Positions 52,962 through 61,169 are shown, numbered from the stretch's first letter. The stretch: 64,000 nt of DNA from Thauera aromatica K172 (GCF_003030465.1 NZ_CP028339.1:186001-250000); one strand, 5' to 3'. A program made the numbers and translations. The notes: generated by a model from the letters alone, not told the origin.

Positions 52962-53378
52962 CTACGCAGTCGGAGTCTTACGTGGACGCCCTCCCAGCCG
53001 TCCATTGGTGCGCGCCGCAGCGGCCTTGGCTTCCGAGGTCTGCCGCCCGCCGGCTCGTCCCGCCTCTGCACTCATCCAGCGGCGAGAACCCAGCATGCCC
53101 TCGAGAAGGGCAGGTAAATACAGATCCGCATCGAGTTGTGGAAAGTGCAGGCCGAGGCCCGAGGGGCTGATCTCGATCTCGCTCAGCGCTTGCGGTGCAG
53201 CCTGGCCGAGACCCTGAGCGAGGTGAGGTTCGAACGACACCTCCAACCCTGAACTCAGCACGATCACGACCCGCCCGCGCTGCGCATCAAAATGCGCCTC
53301 GGTCGCCACAGGGCCACGCGCGCGTTTGTCTTGTCCGCGGCGGTTGGCCCGTTCGAACTCCGTGTCAGAAATCGTCAT
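52962..53378 (-). CDS. DUF2442 domain protein (antitoxin-like partner)
   Basis: 138 residues from the ATG at 53378; another ATG lies seven codons upstream at 53399. The middle has the DUF2442 pattern FDAQRGRVVIVLSSGLEVSF followed by LSEIEISPSGLGLHFPQLD and a LPALLEGMLGS end. The last 35 residues (TSEAKAAAARTNGRLGGRPR) are basic. DUF2442 genes are commonly next to DUF4160 genes, as here (overlap of 14 bases), and the pair is regarded as a toxin-antitoxin-like or regulatory module. The activity is unproven. Confidence 0.8.
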   Translation of the reverse strand: MTISDTEFERANRRGQDKRARGPVATEAHFDAQRGRVVIVLSSGLEVSFEPHLAQGLGQAAPQALSEIEISPSGLGLHFPQLDADLYLPALLEGMLGSRRWMSAEAGRAGGRQTSEAKAAAARTNGRLGGRPRKTPTA

Positions 53379-53613
53379 GAAGGTGCCCCCACTCATCACA
53401 CAGCTTGTGCAACTCGGTCATCAGCGCGGCGCTGAATGCGCTCAGATCTTTTCGGGTGAAGCCGAAGTTCTCACGCAGTTCAGGCGGCCCGTCAGGGCAG
53501 TGAAGCTTGAACACCGCCTCGCAGCCCCCTCCGATCACATGGACGTGAGCGGGGCGGTGATCGTTCGGATAGATCACGACCCGAGCGCCTGCGAGTCGAA
53601 GGATGGTAGGCAT
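53365..53613 (-). CDS. DUF4160 domain protein
   Basis: 82 residues, the normal size. It carries the DUF4160 pattern MPTILRLAGARVVIYPNDHR, then PAHVHVIGGGCEAVF. The HxPAHVH segment is the conserved core. It is the first gene of a three-gene minus-strand set (DUF4160, DUF2442, uncharacterised). The upstream 266 bases to the IS1595 element hold no gene and are AT-rich. Confidence 0.85.
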   Translation of the reverse strand: MPTILRLAGARVVIYPNDHRPAHVHVIGGGCEAVFKLHCPDGPPELRENFGFTRKDLSAFSAALMTELHKLCDEWGHLHDDF

Positions 53614-53879
53614 TATAGCAATTAACCCAAGCTGTTTAGGTTAGATGTCTCGGGTGAGGGCAGGAGTCATCTTGATGCATATATATTACATCTATTCAAA
53701 AACCAACATTTATGTATTTAATTGATGTAGGTCGCGACTGATCGGTTTGCTAAATCTTACTTAGACTCTCAGAAAACTGAGCATTGGCGCTGTTTACGCC
53801 AATTTTTAACGGGTAGAGCCTGAGAGCGCCGGTAGACCTGGCTGGACTCCGAAGGTCGGGCGCGCCATAAAATTCAACC
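53614..53879. other. AT-rich spacer between the DUF4160 gene and the IS1595 element
   Basis: No open frame is supported. The stretch is much richer in A and T than the rest of the window (for example ATGCATATATATTACATC around 53676), which suggests foreign origin or a promoter for the minus-strand DUF4160 set. Confidence 0.5.
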
Positions 53880-53882
53880 TGA

Positions 53883-54836
53883 TTAGCAATGAACCTCAGC
53901 GGTCCGAATCGCGCGCTGCGGGAGCGGCCCGCAGTTGGCTGCGGCGACGAGCAGGCGCGTATGCAGTGCCCGGAGATCGAATCGGCGGTTGAAGCGGTAG
54001 GCGAAAGCGGCGAGGTAACGCGCCGCATACTTTCGGAAGTCGAATGCATGGTAGCTCCCGTTCAGACTGGTCTTGAGGTTGCCCAGCACGGTGTTGATCC
54101 ACTGGAATTCGGGCAAGTCCTTCGGTTTGCGTCCAGCGACGACGGTCGGCTGATGCGTGCATCCAGCCGCCGTGACCGCACCGAAACACGCCAGCCCATC
54201 GGAGAACACAGTGCTGCCGGGGGCCAGATGCGTCGTCGCCCACTGCCCGATCGCCTGGAGGCTGAAGCCCGGTACGGGCGTGAGTTTGGCGCGCAAGGGG
54301 TGGCCGTCATCACTGAGGGAGACGGCGGCGACGAAAGGGACCTTGTTTTCCGAGCCGCGACCGACCTTGCCTCCGCTGCGCTCACCGCCGAGGTAGGCAT
54401 CATCGATCTGGACCTGGCCTTCGAGGACATAGCGCTGCTCGCGTTCGGCCATCGCCTGCATCAGCTTGTGGTGGATCAGCCAGGCGGTCGGGTAGCTCAC
54501 CCCCAGGTGCCGCTTGAGGGCGAGCGCCGACAGACCGGTCTTGGCTTGGCTGATGAGGTAGATCGCGAGGAACCACACGGTCAGGGCCAATTTCGTGCCC
54601 TGCATCACGGTGCCCGCGATCAGCGAGGTCTGATGCCGACAGGCCTGGCACTGGAACAGCGCGTGGGTTCGCCCGCGCACCCGGCTGTAGGCGGCCCCAT
54701 CGCAACTCGGGCACCGAAACCCCTGCGGCCAGCGCGCCTGCTCCAACGCCGCCGCGCACTGCGCTTCGGTCCCGTAGCGCTTGAGAAACTCGGGCATCGA
54801 CAGGCCGGGTTGAAACTGGATTCGGTTCATTGCCAT
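53883..54836 (-). CDS. IS1595 family (ISXO2-like) transposase
   Basis: 317 residues from the ATG at 54836. The N-terminus has a zinc ribbon (CPSCDGAAYSR to FQCQACRHQTSL), followed by LTVWFLAIYLISQAKTGLSA and the ISXO2-like DDE domain (QVQIDDAYLGGERSGGKVGR, VFSDGLACFG, WINTVLGNLKTSLNGSYHAF). The frame is intact. It starts 22 bases downstream of a near-consensus LexA box. Confidence 0.93.
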   Translation of the reverse strand: MAMNRIQFQPGLSMPEFLKRYGTEAQCAAALEQARWPQGFRCPSCDGAAYSRVRGRTHALFQCQACRHQTSLIAGTVMQGTKLALTVWFLAIYLISQAKTGLSALALKRHLGVSYPTAWLIHHKLMQAMAEREQRYVLEGQVQIDDAYLGGERSGGKVGRGSENKVPFVAAVSLSDDGHPLRAKLTPVPGFSLQAIGQWATTHLAPGSTVFSDGLACFGAVTAAGCTHQPTVVAGRKPKDLPEFQWINTVLGNLKTSLNGSYHAFDFRKYAARYLAAFAYRFNRRFDLRALHTRLLVAAANCGPLPQRAIRTAEVHC

Positions 54837-54857
54837 GGCTCCACCTCTCACCAGATA

Positions 54858-54877
54858 TACTGTACGTACATACAGTA
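54858..54877. promoter_or_regulatory. LexA (SOS) box upstream of the IS1595 transposase
   Basis: Reads TACTGTACGTACATACAGTA, i.e. CTGT-N8-ACAG with symmetric TA flanks, two positions away from the consensus with an alternating AT centre. It sits between the element's right end and the transposase start, so transposase expression could be repressed by LexA and released on DNA damage. Confidence 0.72.
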
Positions 54878-54928
54878 TAGGCCCGGCGACCGTGGCCGGC
54901 CAGCTTGGCTGATCATCATTGCTAATCA

Positions 54929-55297
54929 AGAAATTCAATGGGTTAGGTCTTAACGGATCTAGCCCATTTTCTTTTGTGACCATGCTGTGACCAAACAGTG
55001 ACTATGCCGTGACCAAGTCACTATGGCGTGACCTCGGTGTCGGCACCAGGCTGCGTGGTCGGCGCCGCCGATCCGCTCGCTTCTTCAGTTGCGGCATCCA
55101 GCCTTGGGTGCCCATACCGCATGACGCGATCGTCAGTAAGGCGGACCGCAGCAGCCGCCTTTCCCACCAAAACGGCCCAAAATTGCACAAAATTTGTGCA
55201 ACCCGCTGTTGGCGTGGGCAGGCGACTGGCCGCTCGAACATGCGATGTGCGTAGCTGCGGGAGCCCTGCCTCGGGTCGGTGTTTCCGGAAACGGCGG
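54929..55297. repeat. gene-free stretch with GTGAC repeats and an IS3-type OrfA remnant
   Basis: No supported gene. From 54976 to 55031 the pattern GTGACCA/GTGACTAT recurs about five times in an irregular tandem. From 55030 to 55091 the sequence closely matches 52010-52070 of the complete IS3-type orfA (shared GGTCGGCGCCGCCGATCCGC), so it is a decayed fragment of that element. Confidence 0.65.
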
Positions 55298-55726
55298 TCA
55301 GCCAACTACTCGCTTGGCGTCCAGCCCAAAGAACATAGCCGCGTTCAATAAGGCTTCATCCTGCGTGACCAGACATACCTGGTGGTATTCCGCGCATGCA
55401 AGATGGAGTGCATCCAAGGTCCTGAGGCTTGTCTTGCGAGTGCCAATCCAGTGGATCGCGCGCTGATAGTGGGTAAACTCGACCGCACAACGTACAAAGC
55501 GCCCCTGCCGAATGTCCTCAAAAAAAGCGCTTTCAATCCTGTTGGCGTCAGCGTCCTGCAACTCTCCCATGCGCACCCATCTGGCCAGTGCGCTGGCAAC
55601 CTCTACCTCAGTCAGATGGCTGATCAGGACAGGTTCTGTCTGGGCTAGCAGCAACGCCTGAACGGCTTCGCTGACTTGCTCCTGCCGGTAATACGGCAAC
55701 AGGGCGCTGGTGTCTAAGTAGAACAT
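55298..55726 (-). CDS. PIN-domain toxin (VapC-like)
   Basis: 142 residues. It has the PIN acidic pattern: MFYLDTSALLPYY (first Asp), EVEVASALARW (Glu), LRTLDALHLACAEY (Asp), and LVTQDEALLNAA (last Asp). It is a probable Mg-dependent ribonuclease. Its start overlaps the stop of the Phd/YefM-type gene by one base, giving a standard antitoxin-then-toxin operon. Confidence 0.9.
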   Translation of the reverse strand: MFYLDTSALLPYYRQEQVSEAVQALLLAQTEPVLISHLTEVEVASALARWVRMGELQDADANRIESAFFEDIRQGRFVRCAVEFTHYQRAIHWIGTRKTSLRTLDALHLACAEYHQVCLVTQDEALLNAAMFFGLDAKRVVG

Positions 55727-55962
55727 CAGTAGCGCTCATTGTCGCGAAGGTTGCGTACCGCTTCGGCAGCACTCTCCTTGGATGCAGGCACGGAGCGCCT
55801 GAGCCCTGTGCGGTCAAGGAACTGTACTCGATCTGGTTGCGGGGCCGTCAATCGAGCTGCAGGCTTTCCGTGACGAAGGATCGTAATCTCCTCACCCGCT
55901 GCCACTGCATCGAGAAGGTGGGAGAGCTTTTCACGGGTTTCCCTTACGTTAATCGCTTGCAT
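55726..55962 (-). CDS. Phd/YefM-type antitoxin
   Basis: 78 residues from the ATG at 55962. It reads MQAINVRETREKLSHLLDAV, then GEEITILRHGKPAARLTAPQ, the usual Phd N-terminal DNA-binding fold, with a flexible C-terminus that would bind the PIN toxin. An inverted repeat GTGTAC/GTACAC lies just upstream and may be its operator. Confidence 0.9.
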   Translation of the reverse strand: MQAINVRETREKLSHLLDAVAAGEEITILRHGKPAARLTAPQPDRVQFLDRTGLRRSVPASKESAAEAVRNLRDNERY

Positions 55963-55981
55963 GCAAAGCTCCCAACTTGGT

Positions 55982-56002
55982 GTGTGTACGCACAAAGAGT
56001 AC
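55982..56002. promoter_or_regulatory. inverted repeat upstream of the Phd/PIN operon
   Basis: Arms GTGTAC (55982-55987) and GTACAC (55997-56002) with nine bases between them, 20 bases upstream of the antitoxin start. The position fits antitoxin autoregulation. Confidence 0.5.
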
Positions 56003-56383
56003 ACGTGAACATGTGAGCCCGCAACGGCAAAACAGACCCGCGCGTGGACGGGTCGTCTCCGAGAGCTCCGCATCTGGCGTTTTCGCTTGTGCGGGCTAGC
56101 CTTCCGATCACCGAACTACGCGTGGCTCATCGACACAGTGCTCCCAACCAGGCCTAAGGCCTGGAACATCACCCAGAATGACCAAAAACACCCTATTTCC
56201 CATCGTGGTGGGTGACCGTGCACGGGGACAGGGCCAAGGCGCGGTTGCTCGGCACCTGGGCGCGTGACCGCCCAGGTGATGTCCTTTGCGTTGCTGTTGC
56301 TCTGATTCTCGGTGCCTTTGTGCAGTGTGTGTCAGATAAATGCGCATATAATGTGCGCACGGAACGAACGTCGGGACCCCGCC
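56003..56383. promoter_or_regulatory. divergent spacer between the Phd/PIN and CcdAB modules
   Basis: No gene is supported in this spacer; the open frames here are shadows. Near the right end lies TATAAT (56347-56352) inside a symmetric TGCGCA-TATAATG-TGCGCA stretch, a likely -10 and operator for the CcdAB operon that starts at 56384. Confidence 0.5.
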
Positions 56384-56629
56384 ATGCTCGCCAGCTACGA
56401 CCACAACGCCCCCAAGAGGCCCACGAATCTGAGCATCAACAGTGATTTGTTGAGAAAGGCCAAGGAACTCGATATCAACCTGTCGGCAGCACTGGAGCAG
56501 GCCCTTGCTGAAGTCGTCAGAAAACGCCAGCGGGAGCAATGGCTTGCAGCGAATCAGGAAGCCATCGACGCTTACAACCAGCAGGTGCAGGACCATGGCG
56601 TTTTCAGTGATGGCCTGAGGAGCTTTTGA
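56384..56629 (+). CDS. ccdA: CcdA-type antitoxin
   Basis: 81 residues from ATG 56384; an upstream in-frame ATG would read through the promoter. It has the CcdA pattern KRPTNLSINSDLLRKAKELD, NLSAALEQALAEVV, then NQEAIDAYNQQVQDHGVFSD and a terminal LRSF, the segment that wraps the toxin. The stop overlaps the toxin start (ATGA type). Confidence 0.93.
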   Translation: MLASYDHNAPKRPTNLSINSDLLRKAKELDINLSAALEQALAEVVRKRQREQWLAANQEAIDAYNQQVQDHGVFSDGLRSF

Positions 56630-56946
56630 TGGGCCAGTTCTCGGTTTATAAAAACAGGAGTGCGGAGGGCAAGGCAAGGTACCCCCTCCTTCTCGACGTT
56701 CAGTCCCAGCTTCTCGATTCTCTGCAAACTCGCTTGGTCGTTCCGCTCGTTCCTGCGAGTCAATACAAAGGCAAGGCGATGACAACGCTTACGCCGAGCT
56801 TCGAAATCGATCAGGAATCCTACGTGATGCTCACGCCCCAAATGGCTGGCATTGCACGCACGGAGATGGGCGTGGAAGTGGCCGATCTCTCCCGTCATCG
56901 TCAAAGCATCATTTCCGCGATCGACTTCCTGATCACGGGGATTTGA
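56629..56946 (+). CDS. ccdB: CcdB-type gyrase toxin
   Basis: 105 residues. It opens MGQFSVYKNRSAEGKARYPL, with LLDVQSQLLDSLQTRLVVPL and MTPQMAGIARTEMG-like segments, and ends in SAIDFLITGI, the Trp/Gly-Ile type C-terminus that contacts gyrase in CcdB. It would poison DNA gyrase unless bound by CcdA. The last three residues (TGI) vary from the plasmid F form, so activity is not certain. Confidence 0.92.
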   Translation: MGQFSVYKNRSAEGKARYPLLLDVQSQLLDSLQTRLVVPLVPASQYKGKAMTTLTPSFEIDQESYVMLTPQMAGIARTEMGVEVADLSRHRQSIISAIDFLITGI

Positions 56947-57129
56947 TGCACCCCATTCCACGCAACCCATATGTCATTTTCCGGCGCCCGCTCCGGGGAT
57001 GGTCTCGAGCCGGCAGGCACCCAGGCCGAGGGTGGCGTTCTTGCCCACATGCAGCCACTGTGAGGCTCCCCCGAAAAAACGGCGACAATGGCGGCCAACT
57101 CGGTTTGAGCGCCATTTCAGGATTCCCCT

Positions 57130-59394
57130 ATGGAAATCAAGGTTAATTTTCTCGACAAGCTTCGTCTTGAAGCCAAGTTCGATGACTTCACGGTGGTGGC
57201 CGACCAGCCTATCCGCTATAAGGGCGACGGCTCGGCGCCGGGTCCGTTCGACTACTTTCTGGCTTCGTCGGCACTGTGCGCGGCTTACTTCGTCAAGCTC
57301 TACTGCGAAACGCGCAATATTCCCACCGATAACATCCGCCTGTCGCAGAACAACATCGTCGATCCGGAGAACCGCTACAAGCAGATCTTCAAGATCCAGG
57401 TCGAGCTGCCGGAGGATCTCTCCGCCGCCGACCGTCAGGGCATCCTGCGCTCGGTCGAGCGCTGCACGGTAAAAAGGGTGGTGCAGACCGGGCCGGAGTT
57501 CGTGATCGAAGAGGTGGACAATCTGGATGCCGATGCCCAGGCCCTGCTGGCGCTCAATCCGGATTCCGAAGCAAGCACCTACATTACGGGCAAGGACCTG
57601 CCGCTGGAGCAGACCATCGCCAACATGTCGGGGGTTCTGGCGGACCTGGGCATCAAGATCGAGATCGCTTCGTGGCGCAATCTCGTGCCCAACGTGTGGT
57701 CGCTGCATATTCGCGATGCGCACTCGCCGATGTGCTTTACCAACGGCAAGGGCGCGAGCAAGGAAAGCGCGCTGGCGTCGGCCCTGGGCGAATATATCGA
57801 GCGGCTGAACTGCAATCACTTTTACAACGACCAGTTCTGGGGCGAGGACATCGCCGACGCGGCGTTCGTGCACTACCCGAATGAGCGCTGGTTCAAGCCC
57901 GGGCCCGACGATGCGCTGCCGGCGGAGATTCTCGACGAGTACTGCCTGCCGATCTACAACCCCGAGGGCGAGTTGCGCGGCTCGCATCTGTACGACACCA
58001 ACTCCGGCAATGTGCAGCGCGGCATCTGTGCGCTGCCCTATGTGCGTCAGTCGGATGGTGCGGTGGTGTATTTCCCCACCAACCTGATCGACAACCTGTT
58101 CCTCAGCAATGGCATGAGTGCCGGCAACACCCTGGCCGAAGCGCAGGTGCAATGCCTGTCGGAAATCTTCGAGCGCGCGGTCAAGCGCGAGATCATCGAA
58201 GGCGAGATGGCGCTGCCCGACGTGCCGCCGGAGGTGCTGGCGAAGTATCCCGGCATCGTCGCCGGCATTGAAGAACTGGAGCGCCAGGGCTTTCCGGTGC
58301 TGGTCAAGGATGCGTCGCTGGGCGGGGCGTATCCGGTGATGTGCGTCACCTTGATGAACCCGCGTACCGGCGGGGTGTTTGCCTCGTTCGGCGCGCACCC
58401 CAGCCTGGAGGTGGCGCTGGAACGCAGCCTGACCGAGCTGCTGCAGGGGCGCAGCTTCGAGGGCCTCAACGACCTGCCCGCGCCCACCTTCGAGAGCAAC
58501 GCGGTGACCGAGCCGAACAACTTCGTCGAGCACTTCATCGACTCCAGCGGCGTGGTGTCGTGGCGTTTCTTCAGTGCCAAAGCCGATTTCGATTTCGTCG
58601 AGTGGGACTTTTCCGGCCACGGCGAAGATTCCAACATCGAGGAAGCCGCAACCCTGTTCGGCATCCTCGAAGACCTGGGCAAGGAAGTGTACGTGGCGGT
58701 GCATGACCAACTCGGCGCAACGGCCTGCCGTATCCTGGTGCCGGGGTATTCGGAGATTTATCCGGTAGATGATTTGATCTGGGACAACACCAACAAGGCC
58801 CTGTCGTTCCGCGCCGATATCCTCAATCTGCATCGCCTGGACGATGCCGGCCTGGAAGCACTGCTTGAACGTCTGGAGCACAGCGAGCTCGACGATTACA
58901 CCGACATCATTACCCTGATCGGCATCGAGTTCGACGAGAACACGGTCTGGGGCCAGCTGACGATTCTGGAACTGAAGCTGCTGATCCATCTCGCCCTGCA
59001 GCAGTTCGAAGCGGCGAAGGAGCGGGTCGAAGCCTTCCTGCAATACAACGAGAACACGCTCGAGCGCGTGTTGTTCTATCAGGCCCTGAATGCGGTGCTG
59101 GAGGTGGTGCTGGACGACGAGCTGGAACTGGACGACTACGAGGCCAACTTCCGCCGGATGTTCGGCAACCCGCGGATGGACGCGGCGATCGGGTCGGTAA
59201 ACGGCAGCGTGCGCTTCTTCGGCCTGACCCCAACGAGCATGAAACTGGAAGGGCTCGACCGGCACCAGCGCCTGATCGACAGCTACCGGAAACTGCACAC
59301 GGCGCGGGCCAAGGGGGCGGATTCATCCGGTCGGGGTGCGGGGCGGGGTGGGGGCGGCCACAAGGCTGAGCGGGTGACTTCCGCAAGAAACTGA
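57130..59394 (+). CDS. ycaO: OsmC-YcaO fusion protein
   Basis: 754 residues. Residues 1-140 are OsmC-like (FDYFLASSALCAAYFVKLYC), and the YcaO domain follows from about 170 with FTNGKGASKESALASALGEY, IERLNCNHFY, LSEIFERAVKREIIEGE and ASFGAHPSLEVALERSLTEL, the ATP-binding residues of this enzyme class. The C-terminal 170 residues are helical. In E. coli YcaO assists RimO in beta-methylthiolation of ribosomal protein S12; the OsmC-fused form is common in pseudomonads and betaproteobacteria. It lies within a row of toxin-antitoxin modules and looks like a chromosomal housekeeping gene between them. Confidence 0.93.
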   Translation: MEIKVNFLDKLRLEAKFDDFTVVADQPIRYKGDGSAPGPFDYFLASSALCAAYFVKLYCETRNIPTDNIRLSQNNIVDPENRYKQIFKIQVELPEDLSAADRQGILRSVERCTVKRVVQTGPEFVIEEVDNLDADAQALLALNPDSEASTYITGKDLPLEQTIANMSGVLADLGIKIEIASWRNLVPNVWSLHIRDAHSPMCFTNGKGASKESALASALGEYIERLNCNHFYNDQFWGEDIADAAFVHYPNERWFKPGPDDALPAEILDEYCLPIYNPEGELRGSHLYDTNSGNVQRGICALPYVRQSDGAVVYFPTNLIDNLFLSNGMSAGNTLAEAQVQCLSEIFERAVKREIIEGEMALPDVPPEVLAKYPGIVAGIEELERQGFPVLVKDASLGGAYPVMCVTLMNPRTGGVFASFGAHPSLEVALERSLTELLQGRSFEGLNDLPAPTFESNAVTEPNNFVEHFIDSSGVVSWRFFSAKADFDFVEWDFSGHGEDSNIEEAATLFGILEDLGKEVYVAVHDQLGATACRILVPGYSEIYPVDDLIWDNTNKALSFRADILNLHRLDDAGLEALLERLEHSELDDYTDIITLIGIEFDENTVWGQLTILELKLLIHLALQQFEAAKERVEAFLQYNENTLERVLFYQALNAVLEVVLDDELELDDYEANFRRMFGNPRMDAAIGSVNGSVRFFGLTPTSMKLEGLDRHQRLIDSYRKLHTARAKGADSSGRGAGRGGGGHKAERVTSARN

Positions 59395-59407
59395 TGCCGC
59401 TGCAGCC

Positions 59408-59791
59408 TTACGCGAGCTGAACGATCTGGTTCAGCAGCGCACAGGCCTCGCGGAACTGCGCATCCGGCAGTCGCTTCATCGGGTGCGGCGCCGCATCCCG
59501 CATCCGCCAGTCGAAGGACTTCGGCTGGTGGCACAGCACGTAGCTGGTCTTGCCGGCGCGGCGCCCTCCTGCCACCCCTGCCGCAATTGCGAACGGATTG
59601 TCGGCGTTGTACTCCGCGGTCGTCATCGGCATGCCGATGACCAGCGATGTGCGGTCATTGAAGGCGCGGGGCGACAGCACCAGAAAGGGATGGCGGTCGC
59701 GCAGCTCGCGGCCGGCCTGCGGGTTGCAGTCGATCCAGATGATCTCCCCGCGGTCCGGCACCCACGGCGCCTTGCCGCGCGTGCTCACCAT
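59408..59791 (-). CDS. mazF: MazF/PemK-type endoribonuclease toxin
   Basis: 127 residues. It has the MazF/PemK fold pattern PDRGEIIWIDCNPQAGRELR, then DRHPFLVLSPRAFNDRTSLV, and a C-terminal AQFREACALLNQIVQLA helix. It would cut mRNA at short sequences. The start overlaps the antitoxin stop by seven bases. Its 3' end faces the 3' end of the YcaO gene. Confidence 0.93.
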   Translation of the reverse strand: MVSTRGKAPWVPDRGEIIWIDCNPQAGRELRDRHPFLVLSPRAFNDRTSLVIGMPMTTAEYNADNPFAIAAGVAGGRRAGKTSYVLCHQPKSFDWRMRDAAPHPMKRLPDAQFREACALLNQIVQLA

Positions 59792-60036
59792 CGCTCGGCC
59801 CCGACGCTCGGGCTGGCCATCGCCTCGCCGCCGTGCCGTGCCGGGTCAAAGCCTGCAAGGCGCTGTTCGAGACTCAGGCTCTCCTGCACGATGGGTGTGA
59901 TCACCACGCGGCCCTCTTCGACGGTGATCCGCACCTGCTGATCGGCATCGAGATGAGCCTCTCGCGCTACTGCGGCAGGCAGGCGTACGCCGAGGCTGTT
60001 GCCCCAGTGCTTGATGGCAAGAATGGCTTCGGTCAT
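59785..60036 (-). CDS. mazE: MazE/AbrB-type antitoxin
   Basis: 83 residues from the ATG at 60036. It has the AbrB-like swapped-hairpin pattern ILAIKHWGNSLGVRLPAAVA followed by VRITVEEGRVVITPI, and an acidic/flexible C-terminus that would bind MazF. It is expected to bind its own promoter. Confidence 0.93.
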   Translation of the reverse strand: MTEAILAIKHWGNSLGVRLPAAVAREAHLDADQQVRITVEEGRVVITPIVQESLSLEQRLAGFDPARHGGEAMASPSVGAERW

Positions 60037-60144
60037 GGCGTCGCTGCTCCGTGTGTTTAAACGTAGTATAGACGTCGCGGCGCCGCAGACCAAGGAGCCC
60101 CCGCCGCAGCGCAGGCGTGACCTTCGCGGACGCCGGGCAACGTC

Positions 60145-60213
60145 GTTCGCCCTGAGCCTGTCGAAGGGCGTTTCCTGGCAGTGCCTTCGGATAGGCTTCG
60201 ACAAGCCCAGCCC
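60145..60213. repeat. REP-like inverted palindromic pair
   Basis: GCCCTGAGCCTGTCGAAGGGC (60149-60169) and AGGCTTCGACAAGCCCAGCC (60193-60212) are near-complementary, with 23 bases between them. Such CTGTCGAAGGGC/GCTTCGACAAGCC units are typical intergenic REP elements of beta- and gammaproteobacteria. It sits in the otherwise empty spacer 60037-60281 between the MazE start and the VapC stop. Confidence 0.65.
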
Positions 60214-60281
60214 CGACTCCCTTGCGGAGAGGGCGACCCCATCCCCGCCCAAGCTCATGCCCGGAACCCGCCAGCGCCGCC

Positions 60282-60683
60282 CTACCCAAACGGATTGAAC
60301 ACCTCCACCCCCAGCGCGCTGAAGTCGGCCACGTTGCGCGTCACCACGGTCAAGCCGTTCGTTCTCGCCGTCGCCGCAATCATCGCATCCTCGTAGAGCG
60401 TGTCGGACTTGCGATGCATGAGCTTCGCCCAGTTGCGGAAAGCCGCTCCATCCATCGGCAGCACGTTGTAAGCCCCGGCAACGAGTTCAAGCCAGGCCTC
60501 GATCTCTGCCGCCTTGGCGGCGTCTTGCTCGCGCGTGAGTTCCACCCCCGCCTGGATCTCGCCGAGCGTGACCGCCGACAGGAACAGCGCGGCATCATCC
60601 ACCGATTGCAGCCATGCCACCACCGCACCGTGAGGTTTGGGTTTGCGCAGTTCGGACACGACATTGGTGTCGAGCAGGTACAT
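60282..60683 (-). CDS. vapC: VapC-type PIN ribonuclease toxin
   Basis: 133 residues from the ATG at 60683. PIN pattern: MYLLDTNVVSELRKPKPH (first Asp), LGEIQAGVEL (Glu), YEDAMIAATARTNGL (Asp) and VVTRNVADFSALGV (Asp). It is the FitB/StbB-like VapC branch and would cut tRNA or rRNA. It follows its antitoxin by five bases. Confidence 0.92.
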   Translation of the reverse strand: MYLLDTNVVSELRKPKPHGAVVAWLQSVDDAALFLSAVTLGEIQAGVELTREQDAAKAAEIEAWLELVAGAYNVLPMDGAAFRNWAKLMHRKSDTLYEDAMIAATARTNGLTVVTRNVADFSALGVEVFNPFG

Positions 60684-60688
60684 ACCCG

Positions 60689-60946
60689 TCACCGCAAGGG
60701 TTCGACCGGGCGCCGCTTCGCCCGCCCGCGAGGCGGCACCAGCGCGTCGGTGCGTGCCTGTTCGGACAGCAGCAACTGCTTCAATGAAGGCCGCGCCGCC
60801 GCCTGCAGGCGCCGCCACTCATCGACCGGCACCAGAACCGCCGCCTCCGCTCCGCGCCGGGTCACCATTTGTGCTCCTTCGGACAGGCAGGCATCCAGGA
60901 ACTCGCTGAACCGCGCCTTCGCATCTTGTACAGGCCATGTGTGCAT
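60689..60946 (-). CDS. Phd/YefM-type antitoxin for VapC
   Basis: 85 residues from the ATG at 60946 (MHTWPVQDAKARFSEFLDAC); an ATG at 60985 would start inside the operator. The N-terminal Phd domain has the usual VTRRGAEAAVLVPVDEWRRL strand pair, and the C-terminus is basic. A perfect 16-base palindrome just upstream is the likely operator. Confidence 0.9.
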   Translation of the reverse strand: MHTWPVQDAKARFSEFLDACLSEGAQMVTRRGAEAAVLVPVDEWRRLQAAARPSLKQLLLSEQARTDALVPPRGRAKRRPVEPLR

Positions 60947-60957
60947 GATCGCCCCAA

Positions 60958-60973
60958 GCAAACTAGTTTGCTG
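60958..60973. promoter_or_regulatory. perfect 16-base palindrome, candidate operator of the Phd/VapC operon
   Basis: AGCAAACTAGTTTGCT is exactly self-complementary. It lies 12 bases upstream of the antitoxin ATG, where Phd-type antitoxins bind their own promoters. A second, partial CTAGT follows 5 bases later. Confidence 0.7.
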
Positions 60974-61169
60974 GCTAGTCTTCATCAAAGTCTGGCGACT
61001 GTCAAACACGCCGTCCGGGCGCGAGGATGTACTGGAGACGGCTGCCGCGGAGGTCGTGCACCGCCATCTTCATGCCTGACTTCTTGTCGGCCGGAGCCGT
61101 CATTCAGTTCCCGCGGAACCAACGGTTGCAGTCTGCTCCACAGCGGCCGTTCACCGCGTTTCAGGCGTT

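Larger units (their letters stand above)
53880..54928 (-). mobile_element. IS1595-type insertion sequence
   Basis: Bounded by inverted repeats TGATTAGCAATGA (53880-53892) and its complement TCATTGCTAATCA (54916-54928). The left repeat overlaps the transposase stop codon. It carries one transposase gene and, upstream of it, a LexA-type site. A target duplication was not resolved. Confidence 0.78.

Noticed and set aside
54975-55031. CRISPR-like repeats (GTGACCA units)
   Set aside because: The units are short, irregular, too close together and lack spacers; no cas gene is near.
56974-59298. 774-residue minus-strand open frame over the YcaO gene
   Set aside because: Antisense to an intact OsmC-YcaO protein with all family motifs; composition is that of a codon-position shadow.
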